A stretch of DNA of 64,000 nucleotides from NCBI GenBank assembly GCA_033239125.1, contig BSWB01000004.1, positions 119,359,235 through 119,423,234 of the forward strand, in the 5' to 3' direction. The position numbers and the translations under genes were made by a program. Below are positions 34,611-46,732 of the stretch, piece after piece. This DNA comes from Fagopyrum homotropicum. Lineage: Eukaryota > Streptophyta > Magnoliopsida > Caryophyllales > Polygonaceae. The notes beneath the pieces were generated by a model, which saw nothing but the letters and a program-made list of their open reading frames with translations, was not told the origin of the DNA and ran no database searches. Numbering within the stretch: the stretch's first letter is position 1; the number at the start of each line of letters is the position of its first letter.

Positions 34611-36258
34611 TCGATATAGTTAAGCAAGAATTCCAGAGTATCGAACACAGGGATTTGGGGGAAACAAATTCAATTGTAGGTTATCAAGCAAGTAAATGTA
34701 AGAGCTTTTCGAATTATTGGGAAAAACACAATCCTAAAGATCCAGGAATCCAGCTGTGGAAATCGATTCAAGATATACTAATGATATAAGGACAGAGTTA
34801 AGATATGCAAAGGTATGCTAATGTAAGGTAATCGTACGGTGAAGTTCCAAAAACCTTATATGACTCACCTACAAGACACTCTCTATAAAGGTTGTTGAGG
34901 CGTCAGTATAGAAAGGTTCTAAAGGTAAGAATTAACGTCAAATACCCAAACTTGTAATCCAAGGATCAAGACTAACTAAACCGATTGAGGTTGTGACACT
35001 CACAATCGAGGTAGAGGTTGTTGAGGCTTCACTACCACCTAGAAAAGGCAAGCCAAGACTAAGTTAAAGCAAATCTTTAACTTTGGATTAAAGTAAAAGC
35101 AAGTTCGTAACTTAACACAAAATTACGGCTAGTTCTTGAGTTCCACGACCGTGGAAGCTCAAGAACATACCGTGGATTAGGGTTCGTCGGCGATTCTCTC
35201 TAACTCTCAAGGTCCAATCTGTTTACGATCGATCAATCATCATCTAAGCCATAACTATCAATCCTTCACCTTAGAATTGTTAAGGGTTTTTAGCCAACAA
35301 TATTCATATTGATATCAAATTCAAGATTTAAAAGAATGAAAGATGAAAACTTCCGAAAACCTTCAATAACTTTCAAATCAATCTCAAATTCACAATTAAG
35401 AACAATAACCGTCACTAGATTCGGAATGAACAAACAATCACAAATCTTAGATAAGAAGGAAGAACGGGATGTCAATCCGTCTTCTAAATCAAACCTAAGC
35501 AAGAAGCGAAATCTCCTTGTGAACAATCTTCCGAATCTTCGATCTTCCGTCAATCCGGAAATCACAATAGCAATGCGCCAAAAATCTCTCAAACACAATC
35601 TCCGCCAAATGCGAAATTAGGGCAATCCCAAGCGCAAGTGTAAGATACGCCTATGCGTAAGCGAAGGTGTAAAGCGAGGTGACGGAATCTCTCTTCGTCC
35701 GTCCTTTTATAGTGTAAGATAAAATATCGGCCCGACCCAATTGCGCAGGAGATCGTGGCTTAAAGTATGGCAAAAAATATCGCCAAGATCACAGTCGTGG
35801 AAGGGTTCCACGGCCGTAATTTAGAGCGTGGAAATCAACACGCTTTGAACCATCTTCTCCACGGTCGTAGAAGTTGCTGGAATGAACCACGCTTCCCTTG
35901 CCATGGTTCCATGGCCGTGGACTTGAACGTGGAAAGTAATACGGCCGTATTTTAGAGTGTGGTTTAGGGCAAGAACGTGATTCTTCCCTAGCCTCGTGCA
36001 TTCTTCACGTTGGCACTCCCTTAGCTCCTAGGAATGTCCTCAATCCATGGACATACTCAATCAACTCCATCCTTGCTCAATTCCGTTCGGAAATAGCTCT
36101 CAATTATCTATAATCAACATAAAGCTTGTGCAGATCTCTATATCGACATTATAGACAAACTAGCTCACAAATGCATCAATGCTAAATCAATGACTATCAA
36201 TATGGATCAAATACACTTAGAAAACGTGCTTAAAATATCACAATATTTCATGCTAACA
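34611..36258 (-). repeat. Element H 3' LTR, truncated
   Basis: It matches 45085-46732 but starts at CGATATAGTTAAGCAAG, so the segment equal to 45005-45084 is missing. The loss removes the terminal CA and the flanking duplication. Palindromes lie at 35132-35166 and in 35780-35960. Open frames on both strands recur in the other LTR only because the LTRs are copies. Confidence 0.93.
35780..35960. repeat. Cluster of TTCCACG/CGTGGAA half-sites and palindromes, H 3' LTR
   Basis: At least eight full or half palindromes of the TTCCACGGCCGTGGAA type lie in 180 bp, with variants such as CCATGGCCGTGG and ACGGCCGT. The matching cluster in the 5' LTR is 46254-46440, and solo LTR G has one at about 3105-3275. 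Confidence 0.85.
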
Positions 36259-37643
36259 AATAACCCCATACTTGCCACTTGCTTGTCCCTAAGCAAGGTC
36301 TTTCAAAAGCTTTAAAACAAGAGTTAGGATGAAATATGTGTACCTTCTCAAAGCAATACTTCTTTTGGATGAATATGCCTTCCAAACAATAGATCATTCT
36401 CAAATCTTGCTTTAATTGTTTATAAGACTTTCATACACTTAATCAAAGAGTAAAGAGCAAAGAAAATTCACGAACATATCAAACTTCCATACAAACATCC
36501 TAACCTTCAAACATTATCAAAATCAATCATAAGAAACTTCAATTTAGATCACCAAGTCATATAACATTCTTTTGATCTCAAAGACTTTCAAAGAAAAAGG
36601 TCTAGAATGTAGAAAGGGAAGGAAAACTTTAAGGAATGTGGTGCATGAATCCGGGAAAGTGGACAACTACTCTTTTCTTCTTCTCTTGCGGTTTCCGCAA
36701 CACCTTCAACTTAGAGCTTCGCTCTCTTCTTTTCATTTTTCGACTTTACTTTTGGAGTTATGGATAGAGGTGCACAAAAACCGAAGCCTAGGAGATTGGC
36801 GTTTCTCAATTTTTATGAGATGCCTCAAACCCTTAGCGCACATACCATAATCCGCTAGGAATATCGCTCAATCCGACTTTGGCAAGACACAAACACCCGG
36901 CTATGTGAATGGTGTCGAGTTACTCATCGTCATGATTGACTTCCCCAAACCTACAATTTCTTTCTATTCCTTTGAATGCAAAGTATTGCTTTCATGGCCC
37001 TCCCACATCATACATGCCTTTTTCATTCAACTCCTCCAAATTCCCGGATAGGTAAAGGAGGTCAATATTTCAATGAGGGGCTAAATGATCAAAGAAAGAA
37101 GAAAGAAAAATCGAATTGCCTTAATTATCTCAACAAGAAGTATAAGAACTTATAGTGTGATTTCAACATCCATTCCTCAACATGATTTAGGTAACATTCA
37201 TCACATTATGAAACTTGCAAAAGAGGCATAATCAACTCATTCAATTCCTTTTCAATTCACTATTCGTTTAAGCATGTAATTGTCATCAAACTTAATTCAC
37301 AAGTAGCGATTATCATAGAAATCATCTCAATTCCTTAGAAGCACAAAATTTTCAAAATTTTTCAATTTTTATGGGTTTTTCAAACTCTTTTTCATGCAAT
37401 GTAATAATGAAACGTGTAACAATATAATGAACATGCAAGATAGTCTCGATAGAAGCAATCATAGTGAGTAAGAGTTATTACAAACTTTTAGTCACACCCC
37501 ATCCCATACTTGGAACAAACATTGTCCCTAATGTTCAAATAGAAGAAAAGAAAAGAAGAAAAGAAAGAAAGAAAAAGAAAGAAAAGAAAAAGAAACTCAC
37601 AAAATGGCGGTGGAGCGGCTAAAGCTATCGGTCATCATCATCG
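36259..37643 (-). other. Untranslated stretch between post-pol ORF and 3' LTR of H
   Basis: About 1.4 kb without a long frame in the coding direction. It starts with a purine-rich tract next to the LTR (AAGTATGGGGTTATT on the minus strand), the probable polypurine tract. A long AAAG/AAAGA-rich run lies at 37540-37595. Athila elements usually have such a long 3' non-coding part. Confidence 0.7.
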
Positions 37644-39212
37644 TCACTGCGGCGCTGGTGGAGGCGGGAATGGAGAGAAGCTGGGGTCGTAGTGCCGCCT
37701 GAACTGCTGGCGGTAGACGTCTCTCATCATATGATCGAGGTCGTCCATGCGTCCATCCCTAGCATCGGCTCGGATCTCCAATGCTCCCACTCTCTCTGAA
37801 AGACCGGTGGCCCAATCTGGCATCTGCTCATACCATCCCGGGGCCTGACTGTACCACCCTAGAGCATCTGACGGTGCTGGTGCTGGTGCTGGTGGCTGCT
37901 GTGCGGACCATGGAGGTGGAGCTCCATACCATGCAGGACGCGTCTCCATCCAAGTAGGTCTCTCACTCACGCTGGCGCGGCGAGAGGATGAACCTGAAGC
38001 TCTGGTTGGACGTGGAGAACGTCTGGGCACATCAGAAGCAATGTCCGGCTGATCCGGAAACGTGCCAAACTCCTGCTCTGCTCCTTCTCCTCCCTCAAAC
38101 TGATCTCTCATCTCCTCCTCCTCAACTACGGGCGGTGGTGGAACATATGGAGGAGCTGCGATCCTGTTCGCATGCATAGCAGCGAACGTCTCCTTCCAAT
38201 TATGGCGTCCAACCATAATGGAGTACTCTTGTAGCCACTCAATACCCCTACCCGTCCTGCTCTCCCAAGGCATGGCTGCATAAGGCGGACCTCTATGTGT
38301 AGGGAAGATGAGACCTCTAGTCATGAAGGCCTGAAGTCCTAGGGGTACGGCTGGTATGCGTGTACATATAGAAAAATCAACCCCCAACATCCTAACAAGA
38401 TGGGTAACTATCCCACCATATCCAATGTTGCCCTTCCTCTTGTTCTTAAGCTTGCTCATGGTAGCAGCTAAGAGGGTGGCGTAGTCAGCTCAGCGCCCAT
38501 ACAGCATAGAATACAACAGAAAAAGCTCATCCGTCTTGATCTTTTGAGGTGTCTCCGTCCTAGGGAAGAGACACTCCGAAAGAACACGGTGAGCAATCTT
38601 CAAGGGTAAGTGATACATCAACTTAGCCTTGGTGTCAACTTGTTGCCAACGGTCCTCGCTGGCGTAGATCATAGCAACCTCCTCCCAAAAATCTTTGGCG
38701 TAAACGCCACTAGGAAAGCGACCATTGAAGGTCTCTTGGAACCCAAAGAAGGCTCCAAACTCACGGATGGTAAAATCATAGTTTCTTTCCATAAGACGGA
38801 AAGAAACGGTCCTATCCACATGGCTGTGCTCGAAAGATGTCACAACCTCTCTCGTAATCTCCTCGTAGGCATCCTCTCGGATAGCCAAGAAGACAACTAG
38901 TCCGGCTCTATCCAAGAGCCAAGTAAGGTCATCTATAATGTTAAGAGAAGCTAGATCCTCTAACAATAGGTACCTAGGTCCAATCACAACCCTCTCATGG
39001 ATCCTCTCGAGTGCATCGAGGTGATCCTCATGAATGGTCGGTACTCTAGGGCTAGGAGGTGCGGGTGATGAAGGTGATGATGGAGGTGGAGGGGAGGAAG
39101 GTGGTGGTGCTCTAGAGGATGAAGAAGAAGAGGGGTTACCCTTCCTCTTTTTGTTTTGGTCATTCTTCATCTCCTTAATTCTCCCAGAAACTCTCCTCAC
39201 GAAGTCCATCAC
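37644..39212 (-). pseudogene. Athila-type post-pol ORF (envelope position), one internal stop
   Basis: Two frames, 39212-38490 and the next down to 37644, are the same frame separated by one TGA at 38490-38492, together about 522 codons. The first half has a Ser/Pro-rich N-terminus and then the conserved region with RYLLLEDLASLNIIDDLTW and FTIREFGAFFGF, typical of the Athila ORF1 family found after pol. The second half ends in a Pro-rich tail with repeated WY and PAPAP segments. No signal peptide or convincing membrane segment is seen, so an envelope role is not supported. TGA probably replaces a Trp. Confidence 0.8.
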
Positions 39213-40039
39213 TGTTCAAAATCACGGTTTGTTCTTGGTATTTCCACGGCCGTGGAATTTCCAGAGACCGTGATTCGTCTCGCTTTTTCTCAAAATTCAA
39301 CAAACAACACTCAAACTCAGCAATCAGGCAGCCCTAGTCTAATTCCTTCCAATATCAATCAATTCTCCTATAATTTCTAGCAAAAACGAACCCAATTTGA
39401 CAATGATCAAGAAGAGTGGAAAAAACCTAGGTTTCGGATTTTAAAATCCGAAATATGCGTTCCTTGGTGATTTGCCGCTCGATTCGTTGCTTGGATCTCG
39501 TTGGAGGTCAAATTTGCTTTAGTTTGGAACGAAGAATCGTTAAAAACGATTAACGAACGGAGATTTGAGGTGAAGGGCGTGGAATCGGCGAGAGAGGGTC
39601 GTGGAATTGGGTTTTTGGTGTGTTTTTGTGAAGAACGTGGTTTATATAGTGGCCGGCAAAAATTTTGAAAACCACGGTCTATCGGGGAGTTCCACGGCCG
39701 TGGAAATGTACGGAACCGTGGTTTTGGTGATTTTTCAAAGGCTTTTGGAAATTACGGTCACTGTAGCTGTCACGACCGTGGTTTAGGCCGTGGAACTCTC
39801 TGTAATGCTCCAAACTCCAAGTTTCGTCACTTTTCTTCAAAATAACTCTTCCCCTTTCCTTTTCCACCGTTCCTAAATCCAAAAACACGAACATATCGGA
39901 AGGAATCGAAGGCAAAACGAAGCAAAAACGTCTAAACTAAGCTAAACTATGAATCGAAAACAAAAACAAAAATGCAATACCTTGGGTTGCCTCCCAAGAA
40001 GCGCTTTGTTTAAGGTCCGTAGCTAGACCAAACTCGCAC
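39213..40039 (-). other. Spacer between integrase and post-pol ORF of H
   Basis: No coding signal on the minus strand. It contains two groups of the CCACGGCCGTGG family, at about 39240-39275 and 39670-39800, separated by AT-rich sequence. It could hold a promoter or splice acceptor for the downstream ORF, but none is recognised. Confidence 0.6.
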
Positions 40040-41053
40040 TTATTCGAGTGCGGTGGGCGCGAACTCTTCAGCTTGGAGTTCCGGCGTATACTTCTTGAGT
40101 CGTTGACCGTTCACCTTAAAGCTTCCGCCCGCTTCACCCCATACTTCAACTGCACCATGGGGGAAAATACGCTTAATTAGAAAAGGTCCGGTCCAACGAG
40201 ATTTAAGCTTACCTGGAAAGAGGCGAAGCCTTGAATTGAAGAGGAGAACTTGATCTCCTTCTTTGAAGTCCTTTGGAATGATATGCTTATCATGCCAACG
40301 CTTTGCTCTCTCCTTATAAATCTTGGCATTCTCATAGGCATTCAAGCGGAGTTCTTCAAGCTCATTAAGGTTCAAGAGACGCTTCTTTCCCGCCTCCTTC
40401 ATGCTGAAATTCAACCACTTGATAGCCCAAAACGCCTTGTGCTCCAACTTTACCGGTAAGTGACAAGACTTCCCATACACAAGGTTGTATGGTGTGGTTC
40501 CTATGGGAGTCTTGTACGCGGTCCGGTATGCCCACAATGCGTCATCAAGCTTCAAAGACCAATCCTTCCTAGTCCTTGAAACCGTCTTCTCTAGGATTCC
40601 TTTGATCTCCCGATTTGAGATCTCAACTTGTCCACTAATTTGTGGATGATAAGGGGTGGCGATCTTGTGAGTAACCCCATACTTAGCTAGAAGAGCTTCA
40701 AAGCGCCGGGCAATGAAGTGAGAACCTCCATCACTAATGATAGTCCTTGGTGTCCCAAATCGTGGAAAGATGGTCTTGTTGAAGAACTTAACCACCACCA
40801 TGGCATCATTGGTGGGAGAGGCAATTGCTTCCACCCATCTAGAAACATAATCCACCGCCAAGAGTATGTATTGGTTTCCACAAGATGATGGGAATGGTCC
40901 CATAAAATCTACTCCCCAAACGTCGAAAATCTCCACCTCTTGGATGTTATTGAGAGGCATCTTATTCCTCCTAGAGATATTACCTGTTCTTTGACAAGCA
41001 TCGCAGCAAGAAACAAAGGATTTCACATCTCTAAATAAAGTAGGCCAAAAAAA
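40040..41053 (-). pseudogene. Element H integrase, nearly intact core
   Basis: From just after a TGA at 41054 the frame runs to a stop at 40040. It has the end of the zinc-binding domain (CDACQRTG) and then the catalytic core: Asp in DVWGVDFMGPF, Asp in TIISDGGSHF, and Glu in SGQVEISNREIKGILEK, the D,D35E arrangement. The C-terminal part contains WTGPFLI, the usual DNA-binding segment of Ty3-type integrases. This is the best preserved domain of H. It would join the element DNA to the host. Confidence 0.92.
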
Positions 41054-41850
41054 TCAAGATTGCAATACCTTTGCGCTAGTCTTGTTCGAACTAGCGTGTC
41101 CTCCACAAGGTAGTGAATGACAATGGCGGATGACACTTTGCATCTCATCTTCCGGCACACATCGCCGAATGATGACATCCCGACCTCTCTTGAAGAGGAG
41201 AGGTTCATTCCAAAAGTATTCCCGAACATCCTCAAAGAACTTCTTTCTTTGTGCGTAGGATAGTCCGGGGGGTATCTCCTCGCAAACCAAATAGTTAACA
41301 AAATCAGCAAACCATGGTTCGTTACCTTTGGAGATCACATCGATGCACTCCTCAATGATATGTAGGTGTTCGTCCGGGAAGGAGTCATCTATAGGTAAGT
41401 GGTCGTCCTCTAGATGTGTTAGGCGACTCAAATGATCCGCAACAGAATTTTCCGAACCCTTCTTGTCGCGGATCTCTAGATCGAACTCTTGTAGGAGAAG
41501 AATCCATCTAATTAGCCTTGGCTTCGCATCCTTCTTTGCAAGGAGGTACCGGATCACAACATGATCCGTGTATACAATCACCTTTGCACCTACAAGATAA
41601 GAGCGAAACTTGTCAATAGCATAGACAATGGCTAGAAATTCTTTTTCCGTAGTGGCGTAGTTGAGCTGCACTTCATCTAGCGTCTTGCTAGCGTAGTATA
41701 TGACATGGGTTCGCCCTTCCTTTCGTTATCCAAGAACAGCTCCTATGGCTACGTCACTAGCATCGCACATAACCTCAAAGGGAAGAGTCCAATCCGGAGG
41801 TTGGATAATAGGTGCTGAAATTAGAGCTTGCCGAATTGTGTTAAACGCAT
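41054..41850 (-). pseudogene. Element H RNase H and integrase zinc-binding domain
   Basis: RNase H starts with WTLPFEVMCDASDVAIGAVLG (first catalytic Asp). A TAA follows at 41726-41728 where the family has Gln, then YATTEKEFLAIV, the Asp of VIYTDH-type (VIVYTDHVVIRYL), and the end NSVADHLSRL. Downstream lie the His and Cys residues of the integrase zinc finger (HCHSLPCGGH). A TGA at about 41054 separates this from the integrase core in the same frame. Confidence 0.9.
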
Positions 41851-41854
41851 CCAA

Positions 41855-41880
41855 GTATTCCTTAGATGTGTAGGAAGTTG
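41855..41880 (-). other. Deletion junction that removed the reverse transcriptase of H
   Basis: The protein passes from KAMELKQLPTHL, the segment that precedes the reverse transcriptase, directly to KEYLDAFNTIRQALISAP, the segment after it, with a change of frame. The whole polymerase palm, including the YVDD block, is missing, roughly 1 kb by comparison with the usual Athila layout. Confidence 0.85.
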
Positions 41881-41916
41881 TTTCAATTCCATTGCTTTCG
41901 GAGCTTCCAATGGCTT

Positions 41917-43093
41917 TTAAGGAGCATCCGATGTCTCCTTAGAAGTGTCTAAGGGTGTAGAGGATGTGGGAGAAGAATCAAAAGAAGTTGAAGAAGTGGC
42001 ACGATCATCCCCTTCCACGGCCAAAATTACGGTTTCCATACACCCTCCACGGCCGTGGTTTAGGGCGTGGAAAGTGGTTACGGTTGCTCTGCCTCCTCCA
42101 CGACCGTGTAACCCTCTGGAGTGAGCCACACTTTGGGTGGTGAGATCCACGGCCGTGGAATATAGTGTATGGCCGTGGATTCTCACGTTTTCTGCCTCGT
42201 CATAGAGCTTCTCAAATTCCACTTCACCCACTTCTTCTTGTGCTTCTAAGGCTTCAATTACCTCATTGCACTCCTCTTCTTCCCCTACATTCGTTAGACT
42301 CATAGTAATAACCTTTTGTAAAGGATCTTTGAAGAGAATAGCACTTACCTCCTCTCTAGACAACCCTTCTACATCTTGGATATTGAATATATCCTCATCA
42401 AAGATTGGCTCCTTCACTAGAGTGGAAAGAACAAACTCTACCTTCTCTTCTCCTATGTCAAAGGCGAGTCTAGCATTCTTGCAATCGACTATGCAGCCGG
42501 AAGTTGCAAGAAACGGTCTTCCGAGTATGATCGGGACCGGACTATCTACAGGAATGTCAAGCACAACAAAATCAATGGGAACAAAGAATTTACCGAGCTT
42601 GACTGGGACGTCTTCTACAATACCGACGGGGAGAGTAATGGATCGATCCGCCATGTACAACGTCATCTTCACCGGTTTAGGGTCGCCTAAACCGATCTTC
42701 CTACATAATGCAAGTGGTATGATGCTCACACTTGCTCCTAAGTCACATAATGCATCGTATGTGACATCTCCCACTCCTATGGGAATGCAAAACGACCCCT
42801 GATCCTTTAGCTTGGGGGACATTTTCGCCTTCATGGTCTTGATGAAATCCGAAGAATCCGAACTCATCTTAACCTCACCGAAATCTTCTAGCTTCCTCTT
42901 GTTGGAGAGGAGCTCCTTTAAGAACTTGCCATAAGCCGGCATACCTACAATAGCATCAATAAAGGGTATATTAATATGCAGCTTGCTCATGAGTTCTATA
43001 AACTTACCAAATTGTTTATCTAGGCGCGCTCTCGCTCTAGATTGAGGGAATGGTAGGGGAGGTTTGTAAGCCGGAGGAGGAACGTAGACATCT
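41917..43093 (-). pseudogene. Element H aspartic protease region with an unusual tail
   Basis: In frame with gag after a TAG at 43096. The active site is LCDLGASVSIIPLAL (Asp-Leu-Gly), followed by the flap region and IILGRPFLATSG. The last third (42000-42190) is made of the CCACGGCCGTGG palindrome family, which here is translated as repeated HGRG and NHGRG segments. The frame ends in TAA at 41917 shortly before the deletion junction. The protease processes Gag-Pol. Confidence 0.85.
42010..42190. repeat. CCACGGCCGTGG palindrome cluster inside the H pol frame
   Basis: Six or more full or partial palindromes, for example at about 42047-42060, 42100-42110, 42150-42160 and 42168-42178. They are the same family as in the LTRs and lie within the open frame downstream of the protease. 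Confidence 0.85.
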
Positions 43094-43095
43094 TC

Positions 43096-44907
43096 CTACT
43101 CCTTCCCCTTCTCCTTGTCTTTCTCAACGGGGACTTCAACAAATTTAGGCTGCGGATCGGTGGTAGTCACTCCGCTCCTAGTTGTGATTGCCATCACCCT
43201 TCCTTTAGGGTTGTCCTCCCTCTTTCCTGGAAGTTTCCCTTGATTCATAGGAACTTCCTCCGCATGGCTGAACATTTGGTTTTCTAAAACCTTTTGGGCT
43301 TTATCAACCTTAGAAATTTGATCATCAACCTTAATGATGCGGTTCTCCAAACCTTGAAGCTTTCCCAAAATCGTTTCCAACATGGGATCGGGCTTCTCTT
43401 TCCCCGAAGTGTTTCCTCCATTAGATGTTTGCCCCTGGCTTTTCAAAGGAGTAGAGGAAGAGGAAGGTGGAGTTAGTGAATTCGAATTGGAAGGATAAGA
43501 GTTACCGGAGTTTTGTTGATTGGAGCGCCAATTGTTGTTGTTTGAACCCCTATTGTTGTTCCAATTGTTATTTCGGTTGTTGTTGTTGCCATTCCAATTA
43601 TTCCGGTTGTTGTTCCGGTTATTGTTGTTGTTGCGGTTTGTGTTCTCACCGCCATTGTTGTTGTTGCCCAAATAGCCAACATCCTTTCCTTGTTTCTTTG
43701 GAAAGTTGGTCTAGATGGCCTCCTTCAACTCTTTGATCTCATTGTTGAGGGAGAAAATCTGATTTTGAGCTTCATGTGTGAGCTTTGCTCCTTGCTCTAC
43801 ACGATTTCCCTCTACCTTCCGGTGGGAATACTTCTCTATAACCATTGCTTGCTTCTCAATGAAGTCCCAAGCGTCATCTTCTCTCATGTCCATGAATGTA
43901 CCACCTCAGAGGGATTGGAGCTTGAATTGTGTCTCCACATCCAGCCCCTTATAGTATATCTCCAGCAATGCAAGCTTGGATATGCCATGATGAGGACAAT
44001 CCAAGAGCAAATCCTGAAACCTTTCCCAAGATTGAAACAAACTTTCGTTAGATCTCATGGAAAATGCATTAATCTTACCTCTAAGTTCCGCCGTTTTGGA
44101 TGGCGGAAAGAACTTAGTGAGGAACTCCGCGGAAAGGTCTTCCCATGTGTCTAATTTCCCACTAGGAAGAGCTTGATACCAAGACAATGCTTTCCCCTTC
44201 AAAGAGAAGAAGAAAGGCTTGAGCTTATAGTTGTTGGTAGTCGCGTTCTTCGGCCTCATTGTCTCCATCATACACTCAAAGTTTTGCAAGTGTTGGTGTG
44301 GAGATTCAGCGCTTGTCCCGCCAAATTGGTTTTGGCGAACAAGAGTAATAACTTGAGGGTTGAAACTAAACCCTTGTACATCATCAGCATCAAAGTTCAC
44401 ACCAAAATGGCGTGGTTGCTGCGCTGGATCCATCCTTTGGCCAAGAGTTCTTGACTCATCATCTATACGTTGAATCCTAGCATTCCTGGGTGGAACACGG
44501 CGATTAGCAGCTGCCCGTGGATGGAATGGATTCACATTGATCGTGGGATCAATTTCCTCTAGCGGTGGCATGGAGGAGTCGCTATCATCAGCGGATGAAT
44601 GACCCCTATTCGACCTTAAAGGTCTCCTTGAGGATTTCTTGCTCCCCTTATTCTTAAGGTTGCTTAGTTCTATCCTCATCTGGAACATCATATCTTTTAG
44701 ATCGTCAACTTGAGATTGATGACGATCCATTTCATCTCGGTGAATCTTCTCATTCCATTGGAGTTGAGCTTCTTTCTCCGCTAGCTCCGATTGAAGATCA
44801 CGTTCGTGTTCTTCAGCCATCTTCTTTTCCTTTCGCCTTTGCCTTAAAGTCCTCTCAAGCTCTTGATCAAGAGGTAAGAGGTCTCCGGTGTTCCTAGACG
44901 TGCGCAT
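43096..44907 (-). pseudogene. Element H gag with an Asn-rich tail
   Basis: One frame from ATG 44907 with stops at 43906-43908 (TGA) and 43711-43713 (TAG). Residues 30-90 form a Glu/Lys/Gln-rich coiled-coil region; the capsid-type domain has PHQHLQNFECMMETM and KGKALSWYQALPSGKLDTWE. After the first stop comes GGTFMDMREDDAWDFIE, a segment typical of Athila gag. Then there is a long Asn/Arg repeat (about 43560-43665), an RNA-binding-like low-complexity tail in place of a zinc knuckle. Gag forms the particle that packages RNA. Confidence 0.88.
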
Positions 44908-44980
44908 GCACTAGACGTGCGCATGCACTTGAGAAGCTCCCAAGCTTGACAACCGAAAACCAAATTCGGCCTAGACCAAA

Positions 44981-44998
44981 TCCCCGGCAACGGCGCCA
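44981..44998 (-). promoter_or_regulatory. Primer binding site of element H
   Basis: The minus strand reads TGGCGCCGTTGCCGGGGA, six bases after the LTR end. This exact site is the usual primer site of plant Athila/Tat retrotransposons. Confidence 0.95.
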
Positions 44999-45004
44999 AA
45001 AACT

Positions 45005-46732
45005 TGTTCGCCACTTAGCGTGCGTGCAAATAAGCTTTAAATTTATAAAACTAGATTCAAGCAAGCGAACCTGCAGTGTACGGATCGATATAGTTAAGCA
45101 AGAATTCCAGAGTATCGAACACAGGGATTTGGGGGGAACAAATTCAATTGTAGGTTATCAAGCAAGTAAATGTAAGAGCTTTTCGAATTATTGGGAAAAC
45201 AACAATCCTAAAGATCCAGGAATCCAGCTGTGGCAATCGATTCAAGATATACTAATGATATAAGGACAGAGTTAAGATATGCAAAGGTATGCTAATGTAA
45301 GGTAATCGTACGGTGAAGTTCCAAAAACCTTATATGACTCACCTACAAGACACTCTCTATAAAGGTTGTTGAGGCTTCAGTATAGAAAGGTTCTAAAGGT
45401 AAGAATTAACGTCAAATACCCAAACTTGTAATCCAAGGATCAAGACTAACTAAACCGATTGAGGTTGTGACACTCACAATCGAGGTAGAGGTTGTTGAGG
45501 CTTCACTACCACCTAGAAAAGGCAAGCCAAGACTAAGTTAAAGCAAATCTTTAACTTTGGATTAAAGTAAAAGCAAGTTCGTAACTTAACACAAAATTAC
45601 GGCTAGTTCTTGAGTTCCACGGCCGTGGAAGCTCAAGAACAGACCGTGGATTAGGGTTCGTCGGCGATTCTCTCTAACTCTCAGGGTCCAATCTGTTTAT
45701 GATCGATCTATCATCATCTAAGCCACAACTATCAACCCTTCACCTTAGAATTGTTAAGGGTTTTTAGCCAACAATAGTCATATTGATATCAAAATCAAGA
45801 TTTAAAAGAATGAAAGATGAAAACTTCCGAAAACCTTCAATAACTTTCAAATCAATCTCAAATTCACAATTAAGAACAATAACCGTCACTAGATTCGGAA
45901 TGAACAAACAATCACAAATCTTAGATAAGAAGGAAGAACGGGATGTCAATCCGTCTTCTAAATCAAACCTAAGCAAGAAGCGAAATCTCCTTGCGAACAA
46001 TCTTCCAAATCTTCGATCTTCCGTCAATCCGGAAATCACAATAGCAATGCGCCAAAAATCTCTCAAACACAATCTCCGCCAAATGCAAAATTAGGGCAAT
46101 CCCAAGCGCAAGTGTAAGATACGCCTATGCGTAAGCGAAGGTGTAAAGCGAGGTGACGGAATCTCTCTTCGTCCGTCCTTTTATAGTGTAAGATAAAATA
46201 TCGGCCCGACCCAATTGCGCAGGAGATCGTGGCTTAAAGTATGGCGAAAAATATCGCCAAGATCACGGTCGTGGAAGGGTTCCACGGCCGTAATTTAGAG
46301 CGTGGAAATCAACACGGTTAGAACCATCTTCTCCACGGCCGTAGAAGTTGCTGGAATGAACTACGCTTCCCTCGCCATGGTTCCACGGCCGTGGACTTGA
46401 ACGTGGAAAGTAATACGGCCGTATTTTAGAGCGTGGTTTAGGGCAAGAACGTGATTCTTCCCTAGCCTCGTGCATTCTTCACGTTGGCACTCCCTTAGAT
46501 CCTAGGAATGTCCTCAATCCATGGACATACTCAATCAACTCCATCCTTGCTCAATTCCGTTCGGAAATAGCTCTCAATTACCTATAATCAACATAAAGCT
46601 TGTGTAGATCTCTATATCGACATTATAGACAAACTAGCTCACAAATGCATCAATGCTCAATCAATGACTATCAATATGGATCAAATACACTTAGAAAACG
46701 TGCTTAAAATATCACAATATTTCATGCTAACA
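45005..46732 (-). repeat. Element H 5' LTR, complete
   Basis: 1728 bp, TG...CA on the minus strand. It inserts directly into exon 4 of the mobile domain gene at 46733. It has the 35-nt palindrome at 45606-45640 and the half-site cluster at 46254-46440. Confidence 0.95.

Larger units (their letters stand above)
34611..46732 (-). mobile_element. Element H: Athila-type Ty3/gypsy retrotransposon in the MULE
   Basis: The 5' LTR (45005-46732) begins TGTTAGCATGAAATATTG on the minus strand. The primer site TGGCGCCGTTGCCGGGGA is typical of Athila/Tat elements. Internal order: gag, protease, deleted reverse transcriptase, RNase H, integrase, then a post-pol ORF of the Athila ORF family. The 3' LTR (34611-36258) lacks its last 80 bases and no target-site duplication is left. 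The two LTRs differ at only scattered bases in the blocks I compared, so insertion is recent. Confidence 0.95.

Noticed and set aside
35309..35620. Matching 100-codon frames on both strands, repeated at 45764-46094
   Set aside because: They recur because the two LTRs of H are copies; they have no family likeness and lie in LTR sequence.
37988..38179. Plus-strand frames opposite the Athila post-pol ORF, protease and gag
   Set aside because: They are antisense shadows; the minus strand carries the recognisable domains.
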